Position numbers and translations under genes: made by a program. A DNA stretch of 64,000 bases from Planctomycetales bacterium (GTDB lineage Bacteria; Planctomycetota; Planctomycetia; Planctomycetales; Planctomycetaceae), in assembly GCA_026400835.1 (NCBI GenBank), contig JAPLOA010000095.1, positions 1-64,000 on the forward strand. Reading direction: 5' to 3'. Under the pieces are notes generated by a model. It was not told the DNA's origin. It searched no databases and saw only the letters and a program-made list of their open reading frames with translations. This document shows, in pieces, positions 53,893-62,013 of the stretch (positions are counted from its first letter, which is position 1; the number at the start of each line of letters is the position of its first letter).

Positions 53893-54435
53893 CTATCCCA
53901 CGATCAGCAGGCTCAGTTGACTAATAAGCATGCCGAATAAGGCTCCCAGCACTACGTCCGTTGGATAATGGAGTCCCAGCACGACGCGGGAGATTGCGAC
54001 AAGAATCGTAAAGCCCAGCAGCAGTGGGAGAAGAGCCGGGAACCAGGCGACTGCAATCACAGAAAACGAGACTGCATGCATCGTATGGCCCGACGGAAAG
54101 CTGTACTCATCCAGAGCTACAGTTCCCTGCATAATCGCCTCGTAGACAGCACCGGGGCGTGGTCGCTGAGTCACACCTTTCACTGACTTGTAAACCAGAA
54201 GTGTGATAAGTGCGGTCAGCCCCATGTGCAGGGCGGCTTTGATTCCATAGTGACCGTGAAGCAACGGCAGGATCACCATCAACGCATACCAGAATTTCCC
54301 GTTGCCAAGATTACTAATGACTCGAAAGAACGGTGAGACTGTTCGCCATCTCAACGTTCTGTTCATCAGAAACGTAATCTGACGATCCCAATAGACCATT
54401 TGATTAATGGCCGCTTGCCGTCGACTGGTCTTCAT
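53893..54435 (-). CDS. PAP2-family membrane phosphatase
   Basis: 180 residues, about five helices. All three PAP2 motifs are clear: KGVTQRPRP (C1), YSFPSGHTMHA (C2) and SRVVLGLHYPTDVVLG (C3). It resembles undecaprenyl-pyrophosphate or phosphatidyl-glycerophosphate phosphatases (PgpB/BcrC type). A GGGAGGG ribosome site lies before the ATG. First gene of the operon with the hydrolase and phosphoesterase. Active site toward the periplasm (family knowledge). Confidence 0.92.
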   Translation of the reverse strand: MKTSRRQAAINQMVYWDRQITFLMNRTLRWRTVSPFFRVISNLGNGKFWYALMVILPLLHGHYGIKAALHMGLTALITLLVYKSVKGVTQRPRPGAVYEAIMQGTVALDEYSFPSGHTMHAVSFSVIAVAWFPALLPLLLGFTILVAISRVVLGLHYPTDVVLGALFGMLISQLSLLIVG

Positions 54436-54681
54436 AGAGCCCTCCCTGGAATGACGACAGATTTAACACCAGATCCTCTAACGGCCACATGCACCGATCG
54501 CTCTGTCATGAGAGAATTGCCTCGCTGGCTGCTTTTCGCGATTCCACCAACCACAAAGTCTGAGATTCAACGCCAGCAATACCGAATCCCGCGACAACCT
54601 CCATTAATTCTCGGACATGAACGTTAAACCTATAGCGCGATTTGAATTCATTTCTGATGAATTCCACGTTCAGATATCTTC

Positions 54682-55971
54682 TTAAACACCAGAACTTACG
54701 TGCTGATGCATGCGTGAAGTTTCCATGTTGACCGCAGGTTTCGTTTTCCCCGGCGCCAGCAACTGAAACAGTCGCACCAGTGCTTTTGTCAGAAGTGTGG
54801 CCATCATTCCAGGCCGACGATTCCCAATCCGGCTCGGTGACAGAAGCTGAAACTCACTGATCACCTGCTGATATTGTGAACGAACTTCATCGCTCGAATG
54901 TCTCCAGGTTCTCGTCTGAACCGACGCCAGAGCTGCCGCGGACATCTGCTCCTGACGGTCGAGCGACTGGATGATCTCTCCAACATACTGGCTGGCTTCA
55001 GTCGCATTACGAGGAGTAAACAGGTACCCGTTCGAGCCATGATGAACGAGGCTGGTCACTCCGCCCGCATTCGCTGCGATAACCGGCAATCCACAAGCCA
55101 TCGCCTCGAGAATGACATTCCCCATCGTCTCCGTTTCAGAGGCGTAGACAAAAGCATCGGCCGAAGCATAAGCCGCTGCCAGTTCTTCACCGCGAAGGTA
55201 TCCAACGAAATGAGCCTTATAGCGCGAGAATCGCCGAACAAGTTCATCACGCTGCGGACCTCCGCCAACAATGGCGAGTGTTGCCTCGGGAACTCGTTCG
55301 AGGACCTCGGTCAGAAAGCTGACATTTTTTTCAGAAGCGAGGCGTGAGACCGTCAGTAGCAGAGGTGATTCCGGATGATTGCCACTTAGCCGGCTTCGCA
55401 TTGCTGCAGATTTTCGCTCAGGGTTGTACAAACGGCAGTCAACGGCCGGTGGCCACAGTGCAACTCGTTCGAATCCTCGTTTGCGAAGGTCGTCGGCCAT
55501 GAAATCAGAGACGGTCAGGTTTCGATCGGCCGTGTTGTGGTAACTTTTCATCAGCCACCACAATAGCCGAGAAAGTATCCCCAATCCGCGATACTGCTTC
55601 ACAAACTCGCCATAGAGGGTATGGAACGAGAACAACACCGGAAGCTGAAGATCGCTGCGACAGAGCAGGTCATAACACTGAAACCCAAATGCGAACGGAT
55701 TCAGAAAATGAATCACATCAGGACGAAACGCCTTCAGCTCCTGAATGAGTCGCTGGTCAGGGCGACCGATCGCGTACTCGGGATAACTGGCGCAAGGAAA
55801 ACTGGGGAACTCGATCAAAGGAACCGGGGAATTACGGTACTCCGCGACCTTCGGACAGACGACGATCACTTCGTCCCCGTTGGCCAGCAATTGCTGAATA
55901 AGATTGACCGTGCGACCCACCACGCCGTCGATCTTGGGGAGAAATACCTCAGCCACAATCGCAATCCGCAT
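54682..55971 (-). CDS. GT4 glycosyltransferase (lipid-glycosylating type)
   Basis: 429 residues from ATG 55971, where MRIAIVAEVFLPKIDGVVGR begins and GGGAG precedes; a longer reading to 56082 is less likely. GT-B fold with VVCPKVAEYRNSPVPLIEFP, then VSRLASEKNVSFLTEVLE, and a full EX7E donor motif (ETMGNVILE) with AMACGLPVIAANAGG. It resembles SQD2 and mannosyltransferases that act on diacylglycerol or phosphatidylinositol. It is not fused to other domains. It is separated from the PAP2 gene by about 250 bases without a gene, so it may have its own promoter. Confidence 0.88.
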   Translation of the reverse strand: MRIAIVAEVFLPKIDGVVGRTVNLIQQLLANGDEVIVVCPKVAEYRNSPVPLIEFPSFPCASYPEYAIGRPDQRLIQELKAFRPDVIHFLNPFAFGFQCYDLLCRSDLQLPVLFSFHTLYGEFVKQYRGLGILSRLLWWLMKSYHNTADRNLTVSDFMADDLRKRGFERVALWPPAVDCRLYNPERKSAAMRSRLSGNHPESPLLLTVSRLASEKNVSFLTEVLERVPEATLAIVGGGPQRDELVRRFSRYKAHFVGYLRGEELAAAYASADAFVYASETETMGNVILEAMACGLPVIAANAGGVTSLVHHGSNGYLFTPRNATEASQYVGEIIQSLDRQEQMSAAALASVQTRTWRHSSDEVRSQYQQVISEFQLLSPSRIGNRRPGMMATLLTKALVRLFQLLAPGKTKPAVNMETSRMHQHVSSGV

Positions 55972-56056
55972 CGCGGAACTCCCGGAGAAAACAGTCAATC
56001 TATTCGGTGAGCGGTCAGACATTGAGTCCGCCGAATGCTTTATTGAATCGCGGTTC

Positions 56057-56235
56057 TTCACCACAGAGGCCACAGAGTGCACGGAGGAAACGCAGGGAGA
56101 ACGACAATCTGAATCGCATTTGCTGAACTGCGAAGGAAGACAGAATGCGGCTTTCTCAGCAGACTCTTTCCTGCCCGTCCGTCACGATTTCTTTGCGATT
56201 CCCACCCGCGGATTCTCTGTGACCTCTTTGGTCAA
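56057..56235. repeat. MITE-like element with CACAGAGG inverted ends, copy 2
   Basis: The left end reads TTCACCACAGAGGCCACAGA; the right end (56213-56235) is TTCTCTGTGACCTCTTTGGT plus CAA, near its reverse complement. It spans 179 bases, diverged internally from copy 1 at 116-260, and lies between two minus-strand genes. No ORF. Confidence 0.6.
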
Positions 56236-56297
56236 TCCTTTTGAGCCATATCTCATGGCATAGCGTGACCTGACGGCGACAGGATCGACCAAACCTT

Positions 56298-56316
56298 GAG
56301 GGCTGACGCCCTGCCG
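56298..56316 (-). repeat. 19-bp hairpin repeat, copy 2
   Basis: Exact reverse complement of 67-85. It lies 62 bases beyond the inverted-repeat element and 19 bases beyond the stop of the methyltransferase gene, where its small stem might help end transcription. Confidence 0.7.
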
Positions 56317-56334
56317 CACGCCGAGGAAGTGTCG

Positions 56335-57153
56335 CTACGCAGGTCGACGCGCTACGGCGAGAACTATGCTGTGGTGATCCACAACCGGAAAGACCAGTCG
56401 ATTCAGAATCGCCTGTTGCCAGCGCTTCGCTTTATGCAGCCCAATCTCCTCAATGAACGGAGTCAGCCAGCCGCCGTGATATCCGTATTCGATGAAGGAA
56501 GCGAAATCAGGGAACTTCAGCTCTGGCTCGAAAGTTTCCGACATCAAAATCTCAAAACCATTCTTCTTCAAGACTTCAATGATATCCCGTTCGCTGTTCG
56601 GACAAATCATGCCCTGAAGGTCAGGGGCACCATGACCAAAGAGCAACTTCAACAGCGGATGGCCTGCCCGACGTTGCAGTTCGCCGTAACCCGCTGTGGT
56701 GCCACCCACAAATGACCAAACGCCACCGGCTTCAAGCTTCTCGAAGATTCGCGGAGCAATATGATCAATCGGAACAAAGCCAGTCACAAAATGCGTGGCG
56801 ACAAGATCAAACTTCTCGTCGATGAAATGATGATCCAGATTCGCTCCGTCATCAATCGCACAGACCAGATCCGGCAGCTTCGTTTTGGCGATGCTGGCCA
56901 TCTTCTCTGAGATATCGATTCCCCATGGTTCGATCACTCGTTGCGAACGAGATCGCAACTTCTCCAGAAACATCCCGGTTCCCATTCCTACGTCGAGAAC
57001 TCGCATGGCGGGAAGTATCGCAGACAGGATTCCTTCTGCATCCAGATGATCCAGAGCACGTTCCAGCGAGTTACTGGTGGTGTTTTGAGGATCCTGGTCG
57101 TATTGACTTGCAATGACATCGTCATACTGACGTTGAATGACCGCTGATTCCAT
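56335..57153 (-). CDS. SAM-dependent class I methyltransferase
   Basis: 272 residues. SAM motif I is LDVGMGTGMFLEKL (about 53-66), motif II region WGIDISEKM, and FDLVATHFVTGFVP for the post-motif strand. No fused domain; the substrate is unknown. Single gene in this orientation, 180 bases from the divergent GMC oxidoreductase. The C-terminal part (ASFIEYGYHGGWLTPFIEEI) is a lid or dimer region. Confidence 0.88.
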   Translation of the reverse strand: MESAVIQRQYDDVIASQYDQDPQNTTSNSLERALDHLDAEGILSAILPAMRVLDVGMGTGMFLEKLRSRSQRVIEPWGIDISEKMASIAKTKLPDLVCAIDDGANLDHHFIDEKFDLVATHFVTGFVPIDHIAPRIFEKLEAGGVWSFVGGTTAGYGELQRRAGHPLLKLLFGHGAPDLQGMICPNSERDIIEVLKKNGFEILMSETFEPELKFPDFASFIEYGYHGGWLTPFIEEIGLHKAKRWQQAILNRLVFPVVDHHSIVLAVARRPA

Positions 57154-57335
57154 CAGAGGTTGCCAATTCTATTAGAGTCGCTAAGCCGGTTTGTTAAGGC
57201 CACTGAATGCGAGTTTTGAATGAGAAGAATTAAGAATAAGCGCAGGAAATGTTTAATTTCTGCGTAGGGACGAGCTTCGCGAATCATTAACAAACACTTA
57301 ACCGGAAGTTCTCAATTCGCGTCCAGATTCCGCAC

Positions 57336-58898
57336 ATGGATGCGGATTTCGACATCATCGTTGTTGGCAGCGGCGCGGGAGGCGGGACACTGGCTTCAGT
57401 ATGCGCGTCGGCTGGAAAGAAAGTTCTGCTGGTTGAACGTGGTGGATTGACAGGTGGAAACGAAGGCGCTGCAGCACTCCGACCGAGTTCTCTGCACGAT
57501 GAATTTGCGACGCTGATCCAGAAGCAGCCCTACGATGATCGCTCGATCGTTTTGAACTCCAGCCCTGCTCGACTTTATATGGGGGGGATCATCGGTGGTG
57601 GTACATCAGTCTACGGAGGTGCGCTCCTGCGTCCTCATCCCTCTGATTTTTCTCCCGGCCGATATTATGCCCAGCGTATTCCTAAATACATTCATGAGTG
57701 GCCAGTGTCCTATGAGTCGTTCGAGCCCCATCTGAAGGCGGCCGAAAGTCTTTACTGCGTCGCTGATGTTCGAGATCCACGAGGTCCCGAAGCATCGCCA
57801 GACACGTCAACTATCGAGAGCCTGAAAAGAGATAAATCCGGAGCCTCCTCCGTCGGCCGGAGTGGCATTCCTCTTGCCCGGATCAATGAGAAACTAATCC
57901 GCTCGGCCCGGAATTCGGGCTTGAATCCTTATCGATTACCGCTGGCAATTGAAACCTCGAAATGCCTGCGCTGTGATAACTGTGCGGGATTCGTCTGTCC
58001 CACCGGAGCGCGACGTTCGTCGGGCCAGTTGGTACGGGAAGGCATTGATCGCGGCGATTCTTTAACTTTGAAAACTCAGTGCGAAGCGGACCTGCTGGAG
58101 CGAGGTGTCGGCGGTCGGCTTAGCGGTCTCTGGCTGAAAGATAGAGTGACGGGATCGCGAGTTCGGTACACCGCCAAACGTTATGTGCTCTCGGCCGGCG
58201 CGATTGGATCAGCGGCATTGCTGCTGAAGTCGGGGTTTGACCATCCGATGATTGGTCGGAACTATATGATGCACTATTCACCGATCTCGATCGGGGTCTT
58301 TATGCGTCCCACCGGCGCGACGCAGACGTTTATCAAACAGATTGGTTCCTCAGACTATTATTTTGGCACTCGGGATCTGCCGGAAAAAATGGGGATTATT
58401 CAATCACTGCCCGCACCGGGGCCGTGGATGATGGCGAAAACCGGAATGAGGTGGGTTCCGCACTGGATGCTGAAATTTCTGCGTTCACGCATGTTGCCAT
58501 TGGTCGGCATCGTTGAAGATCTGCCGAATCCGGACAATCGCGTTTCGCTCGATCGGTCCGGGACCATCCAGCTCCATCATCAGTTTTCGGATTACGATCG
58601 TACACGTGGTGCGGAGTTATCTCGCTGCATGTCGGAACTCCTGAAGAGCACCGGAGCTGTCCATTGTGTCTCCGGTTTAAGTCCGTCTCAGGAACACGTC
58701 GCTCATCAGTGTGGCACGATTCGATTTGGGGTGTCGCGGGATTATGCGGCCGCAGATGCCGAATGTCGTTTGTTTGATCAGCCGGATGTTTTTGTGGTTG
58801 ACGGAAGTTTCATGCCAACTTCATTGGGAGTTGGCCCGTCCTTAACAATCATCGCCAATGCTCTGCGTGTTGCCGAGATCGTGGCGTCAGAAGTATGA
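57336..58898 (+). CDS. GMC-family flavoprotein oxidoreductase
   Basis: 520 residues. FAD-binding IIVVGSGAGGGTLASVCASA (8-27) and the C-terminal VDGSFMPTSLGVGPSLTIIA, typical of GMC oxidases and dehydrogenases (cholesterol oxidase, choline dehydrogenase). A Cys-rich phrase CLRCDNCAGFVCPTGARR (about 209-226) is like that of the cholesterol-oxidase-like branch. A likely catalytic His is in HQCGTIRFG near 457. It oxidises an alcohol to a carbonyl. First gene of a coupled operon: its stop overlaps the start of psd. Confidence 0.92.
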   Translation: MDADFDIIVVGSGAGGGTLASVCASAGKKVLLVERGGLTGGNEGAAALRPSSLHDEFATLIQKQPYDDRSIVLNSSPARLYMGGIIGGGTSVYGGALLRPHPSDFSPGRYYAQRIPKYIHEWPVSYESFEPHLKAAESLYCVADVRDPRGPEASPDTSTIESLKRDKSGASSVGRSGIPLARINEKLIRSARNSGLNPYRLPLAIETSKCLRCDNCAGFVCPTGARRSSGQLVREGIDRGDSLTLKTQCEADLLERGVGGRLSGLWLKDRVTGSRVRYTAKRYVLSAGAIGSAALLLKSGFDHPMIGRNYMMHYSPISIGVFMRPTGATQTFIKQIGSSDYYFGTRDLPEKMGIIQSLPAPGPWMMAKTGMRWVPHWMLKFLRSRMLPLVGIVEDLPNPDNRVSLDRSGTIQLHHQFSDYDRTRGAELSRCMSELLKSTGAVHCVSGLSPSQEHVAHQCGTIRFGVSRDYAAADAECRLFDQPDVFVVDGSFMPTSLGVGPSLTIIANALRVAEIVASEV

Positions 58899-59782
58899 AG
58901 CACTTCATGAAGATACGACTCGAACAATTTCGACAGGCTCGTCGAATCCATGGTGGAACACTGAACATGCTCGGGGCCGCAATCGGAGTGCGATTGTCTC
59001 GAACACCCATCCCCACAGCGGCCTTGCGCCGAAAGGTGTTTTCGATGATCTACGGCGGAAAATATGGAGCACTGGACGAGACCGAACTGGAAAAGCCTCT
59101 CGAGCAGTTTCGATCGCTGAACGAATTATTCACGCGAGGCGTCAAGCCATCGCTTCGGCCGATTCCAGAACAGACAAATCAATTTCTTTCTCCAGTCGAC
59201 GGAACCGTTCAGGACATCGGTCGGATTGAAAAAGACACTGTGATGACCATCAAGGGGATTCGTTACACCCTGGATTCATTGTGCCCGGAAACCGATACTT
59301 CTCCATTCAATGATGGGCACTTCGCGATTCTGTTTCTGTCTCCTCGCGACTGTCACCGCGTGTTTACGCCGGCCGATGGCGTGCTGAAACAACTGGTCCA
59401 TGTTCCCGGTCATCGACTGCTTGTCCATCCGCCTTATCAGACGCCCGAGTTTCCCGTCTTCGCGCTGAATGAGCGGCTCATCATGCAGCTCGACACGTCT
59501 TTCGGCAAGTGCCTCCTGATTATGGTGGCTGGCTGGGGAGTTGGTCACATCACTCATCCGTTTCGAACCGGACACCGATTCAGCCCACGCCGAGTCACAG
59601 TTACGAAACTGGAGACACCTCGCCCCATGGATCGCGCGGAGTGGATTGCGACCTTTGAACTGGGATCAACAGTGATCCTGATGACGGAGAAAAACTGGAC
59701 AACTTCGGCACTTGTCGAACGAGATCAGTCAATCCACTTCGGCGAACCGCTGTTCGATACAATCACAGGGAAGGCGGACTGA
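58895..59782 (+). CDS. psd: phosphatidylserine decarboxylase proenzyme
   Basis: 295 residues. The autocleavage motif LGST is at 256-259 (ATFELGSTVILM), so S258 becomes the pyruvoyl group of the alpha chain. D102 (SPVDGTV) and H154 (SPRDCHRVF) are the charge-relay partners. It turns phosphatidylserine into phosphatidylethanolamine at the inner membrane. Length fits the type I enzymes. Placement between a GMC oxidoreductase and an FAD oxidase-like protein, with overlaps on both sides, is unusual and suggests that it serves the same pathway, possibly on a modified lipid. Confidence 0.96.
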   Translation: MKHFMKIRLEQFRQARRIHGGTLNMLGAAIGVRLSRTPIPTAALRRKVFSMIYGGKYGALDETELEKPLEQFRSLNELFTRGVKPSLRPIPEQTNQFLSPVDGTVQDIGRIEKDTVMTIKGIRYTLDSLCPETDTSPFNDGHFAILFLSPRDCHRVFTPADGVLKQLVHVPGHRLLVHPPYQTPEFPVFALNERLIMQLDTSFGKCLLIMVAGWGVGHITHPFRTGHRFSPRRVTVTKLETPRPMDRAEWIATFELGSTVILMTEKNWTTSALVERDQSIHFGEPLFDTITGKAD

Positions 59783-62013
59783 TGAAACTGTCGGGAGAGG
59801 AGACGGATTCTGCGGCCCTTAGCGTGTTGGAATCCCATACGAGCGGGCTGGACGCGCATTTCAACGTGGCGGCTGATGGAAATTCGTCTGCCTGCGGCTT
59901 ACGACTGATTGTCTCCTGTGGTGATACCGGGCTCGCGAAGGACTATCTCCGCTTTCTGAATCAGAACTCCGCACAGAGCGAGGACGGGGCTTCTTATCAG
60001 TTGCTTTCACCGGAAATCCTCCTTCAGAAGATTGCCCGCGGTGAGGTCCGTCCAGTCGAGATTGTTTTTTTTCTCAACCGGAGGGTTTCCGGCCAGGTGA
60101 TAAATGTCTTTGCAGGGTTATCGCAACTCGCGTCGATCATGCCGTTCACTTGCCTCATCGTGCTTCCTTCATTGTTCAGCCATCTGTGTCCGGGCCACAA
60201 CGACGGCATGCAGGCAATGCTTGATCAGTTGAGCGAATCGTTTCGAAAGTCCGAAGACCGAACGACAGCGGGACTAAACACGTCGAACCCCGATTTTGAT
60301 TCTTCAAATCCCGTGGATGGCGCCACCTCAATTCGAGATCACGGAACGATTCAAAGCCCTCGAAGATCCCGACTGATCGTTCTCTCTACAGGGTATGTGC
60401 TAAGTCCGTCATCGTCGATTACAAACCGACTGAAGCGGTTGCGAAGATTTCATGTCCTGACAGGCCCTCAGTTAACGTCTACGTTCGTCGCCGGAGAAAA
60501 GCTGTTCTCCGTGATCAATGCTGAGCTTGAACAGACTGCGCAGAAGTGTCTACCTCGCGCCGCTGTTGCGAATTCAGCCGTAGCGACAATTGAGAACGCT
60601 TCGTTAGATCGCAGTCAGAGAATTTCTGGCGAAGACTCCTCCCTCGCAGGTGCGAAGCCCCGATTAGTAACTTCTGATGTCGGACACATTTCTGAACCGG
60701 GCAGCACTCGCCATTTGACGATCCTTGGAGTTCGTCGAAGCTGGCAGGCTGTGCTCATTGAGCAGATGCCGGAGGGATCGGCCGAAAGATCCTCCGGAAA
60801 GGCGGAATCGCTGGTGGCGTCTCTCTTCAAGCGCCTTGGAATCTCATGGCTCGTCTGCACAATTATCCGCCTGTTTGGCGTGCTTGTGCCTTCGTTCCGG
60901 CAGATTCATTTCGATACGTTGAAACCTCGCTCCGTTCGAGAAATCATTAGTCTGTACAACCGACACAACTGCCAGGATGTGCAGTTGGCCGGATACAACA
61001 ATGGCGTGAACCACTTTGGCTGGAAGTTTCCCGAAAAGACAGTTGTGCTGACGACGGGACTACCCGGGAAAACTCGGTTGTCCGATGCTTCGATGCTCGA
61101 TCTGGAGGCCCGCCTGCGCAGCGCGGTACAGGGCGAGAAATTGGACTCTACTTCGCAGAACAACGCCACAGTTTCCGATACGCATTTTACAGTCGATGCG
61201 GGTCTGACTCTGAAGCACTGCATTCAGGAACTCAACAAGGCAGAACGGGAGTTCTACGTTGTCCCGAATTACTCCTGGATCAGTATGGGGACTTTGTATT
61301 TTGTTCCGGTTCACGGATCGGGTAGCCACGTTTCCACACTGGGCGACACAATTGAGGACGTCCTGCTCTACGACGGCGATACGGAAGAATTTATTTTGAC
61401 TCGACGCGGCGAAACACTGTTTCGAGATGCGATGTACGACACCAGTCGACATCGCCTGTTGTTGCGGCTGACGTTGCGAGTGAAACCGAAGTCCGTGTAT
61501 TCCGTCAAGCATGAGACGCTGGAAAATCCGTCGGCTGAGGACGTGCTGAAAGTCTTCGAGGATCCCGAAGCCTCAAATGTGGAGATTCGGAAGAATCGAG
61601 CCGCAAGCACTTCGATCGATATACGACGCTATTACGTCGATTCACCATCGGCCGCTGCAGGGGCTTTGGAAATGCCGCGAGACAGCATCGGTCGTGTCTG
61701 GGATCGACTCGAAGAAACGCCGATCGTGTCTACTCTGTTTCACTGGTTTGTACGAAGGTTCGCATTCCATGTGGAGTTGTTCCTGAGGCCAGAAGAATTT
61801 GTCGTCTTCTGGAACCATCATAAGACGCTGCCGATCTCAAAAATTCAGCTCCGGCAGATGCTGAAGGATGGGATGACAAACTCCGCGTGTGCTTTTGAGA
61901 ACTGCCTTTCCGCTGACTTGTTTATGACGAGGAGCAATCGAGATGTCTTCCTTGGATTCATCAGTACGCATCTTCCGCGCGTCCGCTGCAACCCCGGCAA
62001 ACAGAGCCTTTAG
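59782..62013 (+). CDS. two-part protein: degenerate Rossmann-like N-half and FAD-binding oxidase-like C-half
   Basis: 743 residues. Residues 35-255 are a loose alpha/beta part (LRLIVSCGDTGLAKDYLRFL, VEIVFFLNRRVSG, RLIVLSTGYVLSP) that recalls an NAD-type Rossmann domain without a clean glycine motif. Residues 380-620 match a VAO/PCMH-type FAD domain: FTVDAGLTLKHCIQELN, PNYSWISMGTLYFVPVHGSG, STLGDTIEDVLLYDGDTEEF, LFRDAMYD and LLLRLTLRVKP. The rest is C-terminal cap. Such FAD enzymes oxidise alcohols or form ether lipids (alkyl-DHAP synthase is one); the substrate here is unknown. Start overlaps psd; the end overlaps the aminotransferase gene. Confidence 0.75.
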   Translation: MKLSGEETDSAALSVLESHTSGLDAHFNVAADGNSSACGLRLIVSCGDTGLAKDYLRFLNQNSAQSEDGASYQLLSPEILLQKIARGEVRPVEIVFFLNRRVSGQVINVFAGLSQLASIMPFTCLIVLPSLFSHLCPGHNDGMQAMLDQLSESFRKSEDRTTAGLNTSNPDFDSSNPVDGATSIRDHGTIQSPRRSRLIVLSTGYVLSPSSSITNRLKRLRRFHVLTGPQLTSTFVAGEKLFSVINAELEQTAQKCLPRAAVANSAVATIENASLDRSQRISGEDSSLAGAKPRLVTSDVGHISEPGSTRHLTILGVRRSWQAVLIEQMPEGSAERSSGKAESLVASLFKRLGISWLVCTIIRLFGVLVPSFRQIHFDTLKPRSVREIISLYNRHNCQDVQLAGYNNGVNHFGWKFPEKTVVLTTGLPGKTRLSDASMLDLEARLRSAVQGEKLDSTSQNNATVSDTHFTVDAGLTLKHCIQELNKAEREFYVVPNYSWISMGTLYFVPVHGSGSHVSTLGDTIEDVLLYDGDTEEFILTRRGETLFRDAMYDTSRHRLLLRLTLRVKPKSVYSVKHETLENPSAEDVLKVFEDPEASNVEIRKNRAASTSIDIRRYYVDSPSAAAGALEMPRDSIGRVWDRLEETPIVSTLFHWFVRRFAFHVELFLRPEEFVVFWNHHKTLPISKIQLRQMLKDGMTNSACAFENCLSADLFMTRSNRDVFLGFISTHLPRVRCNPGKQSL

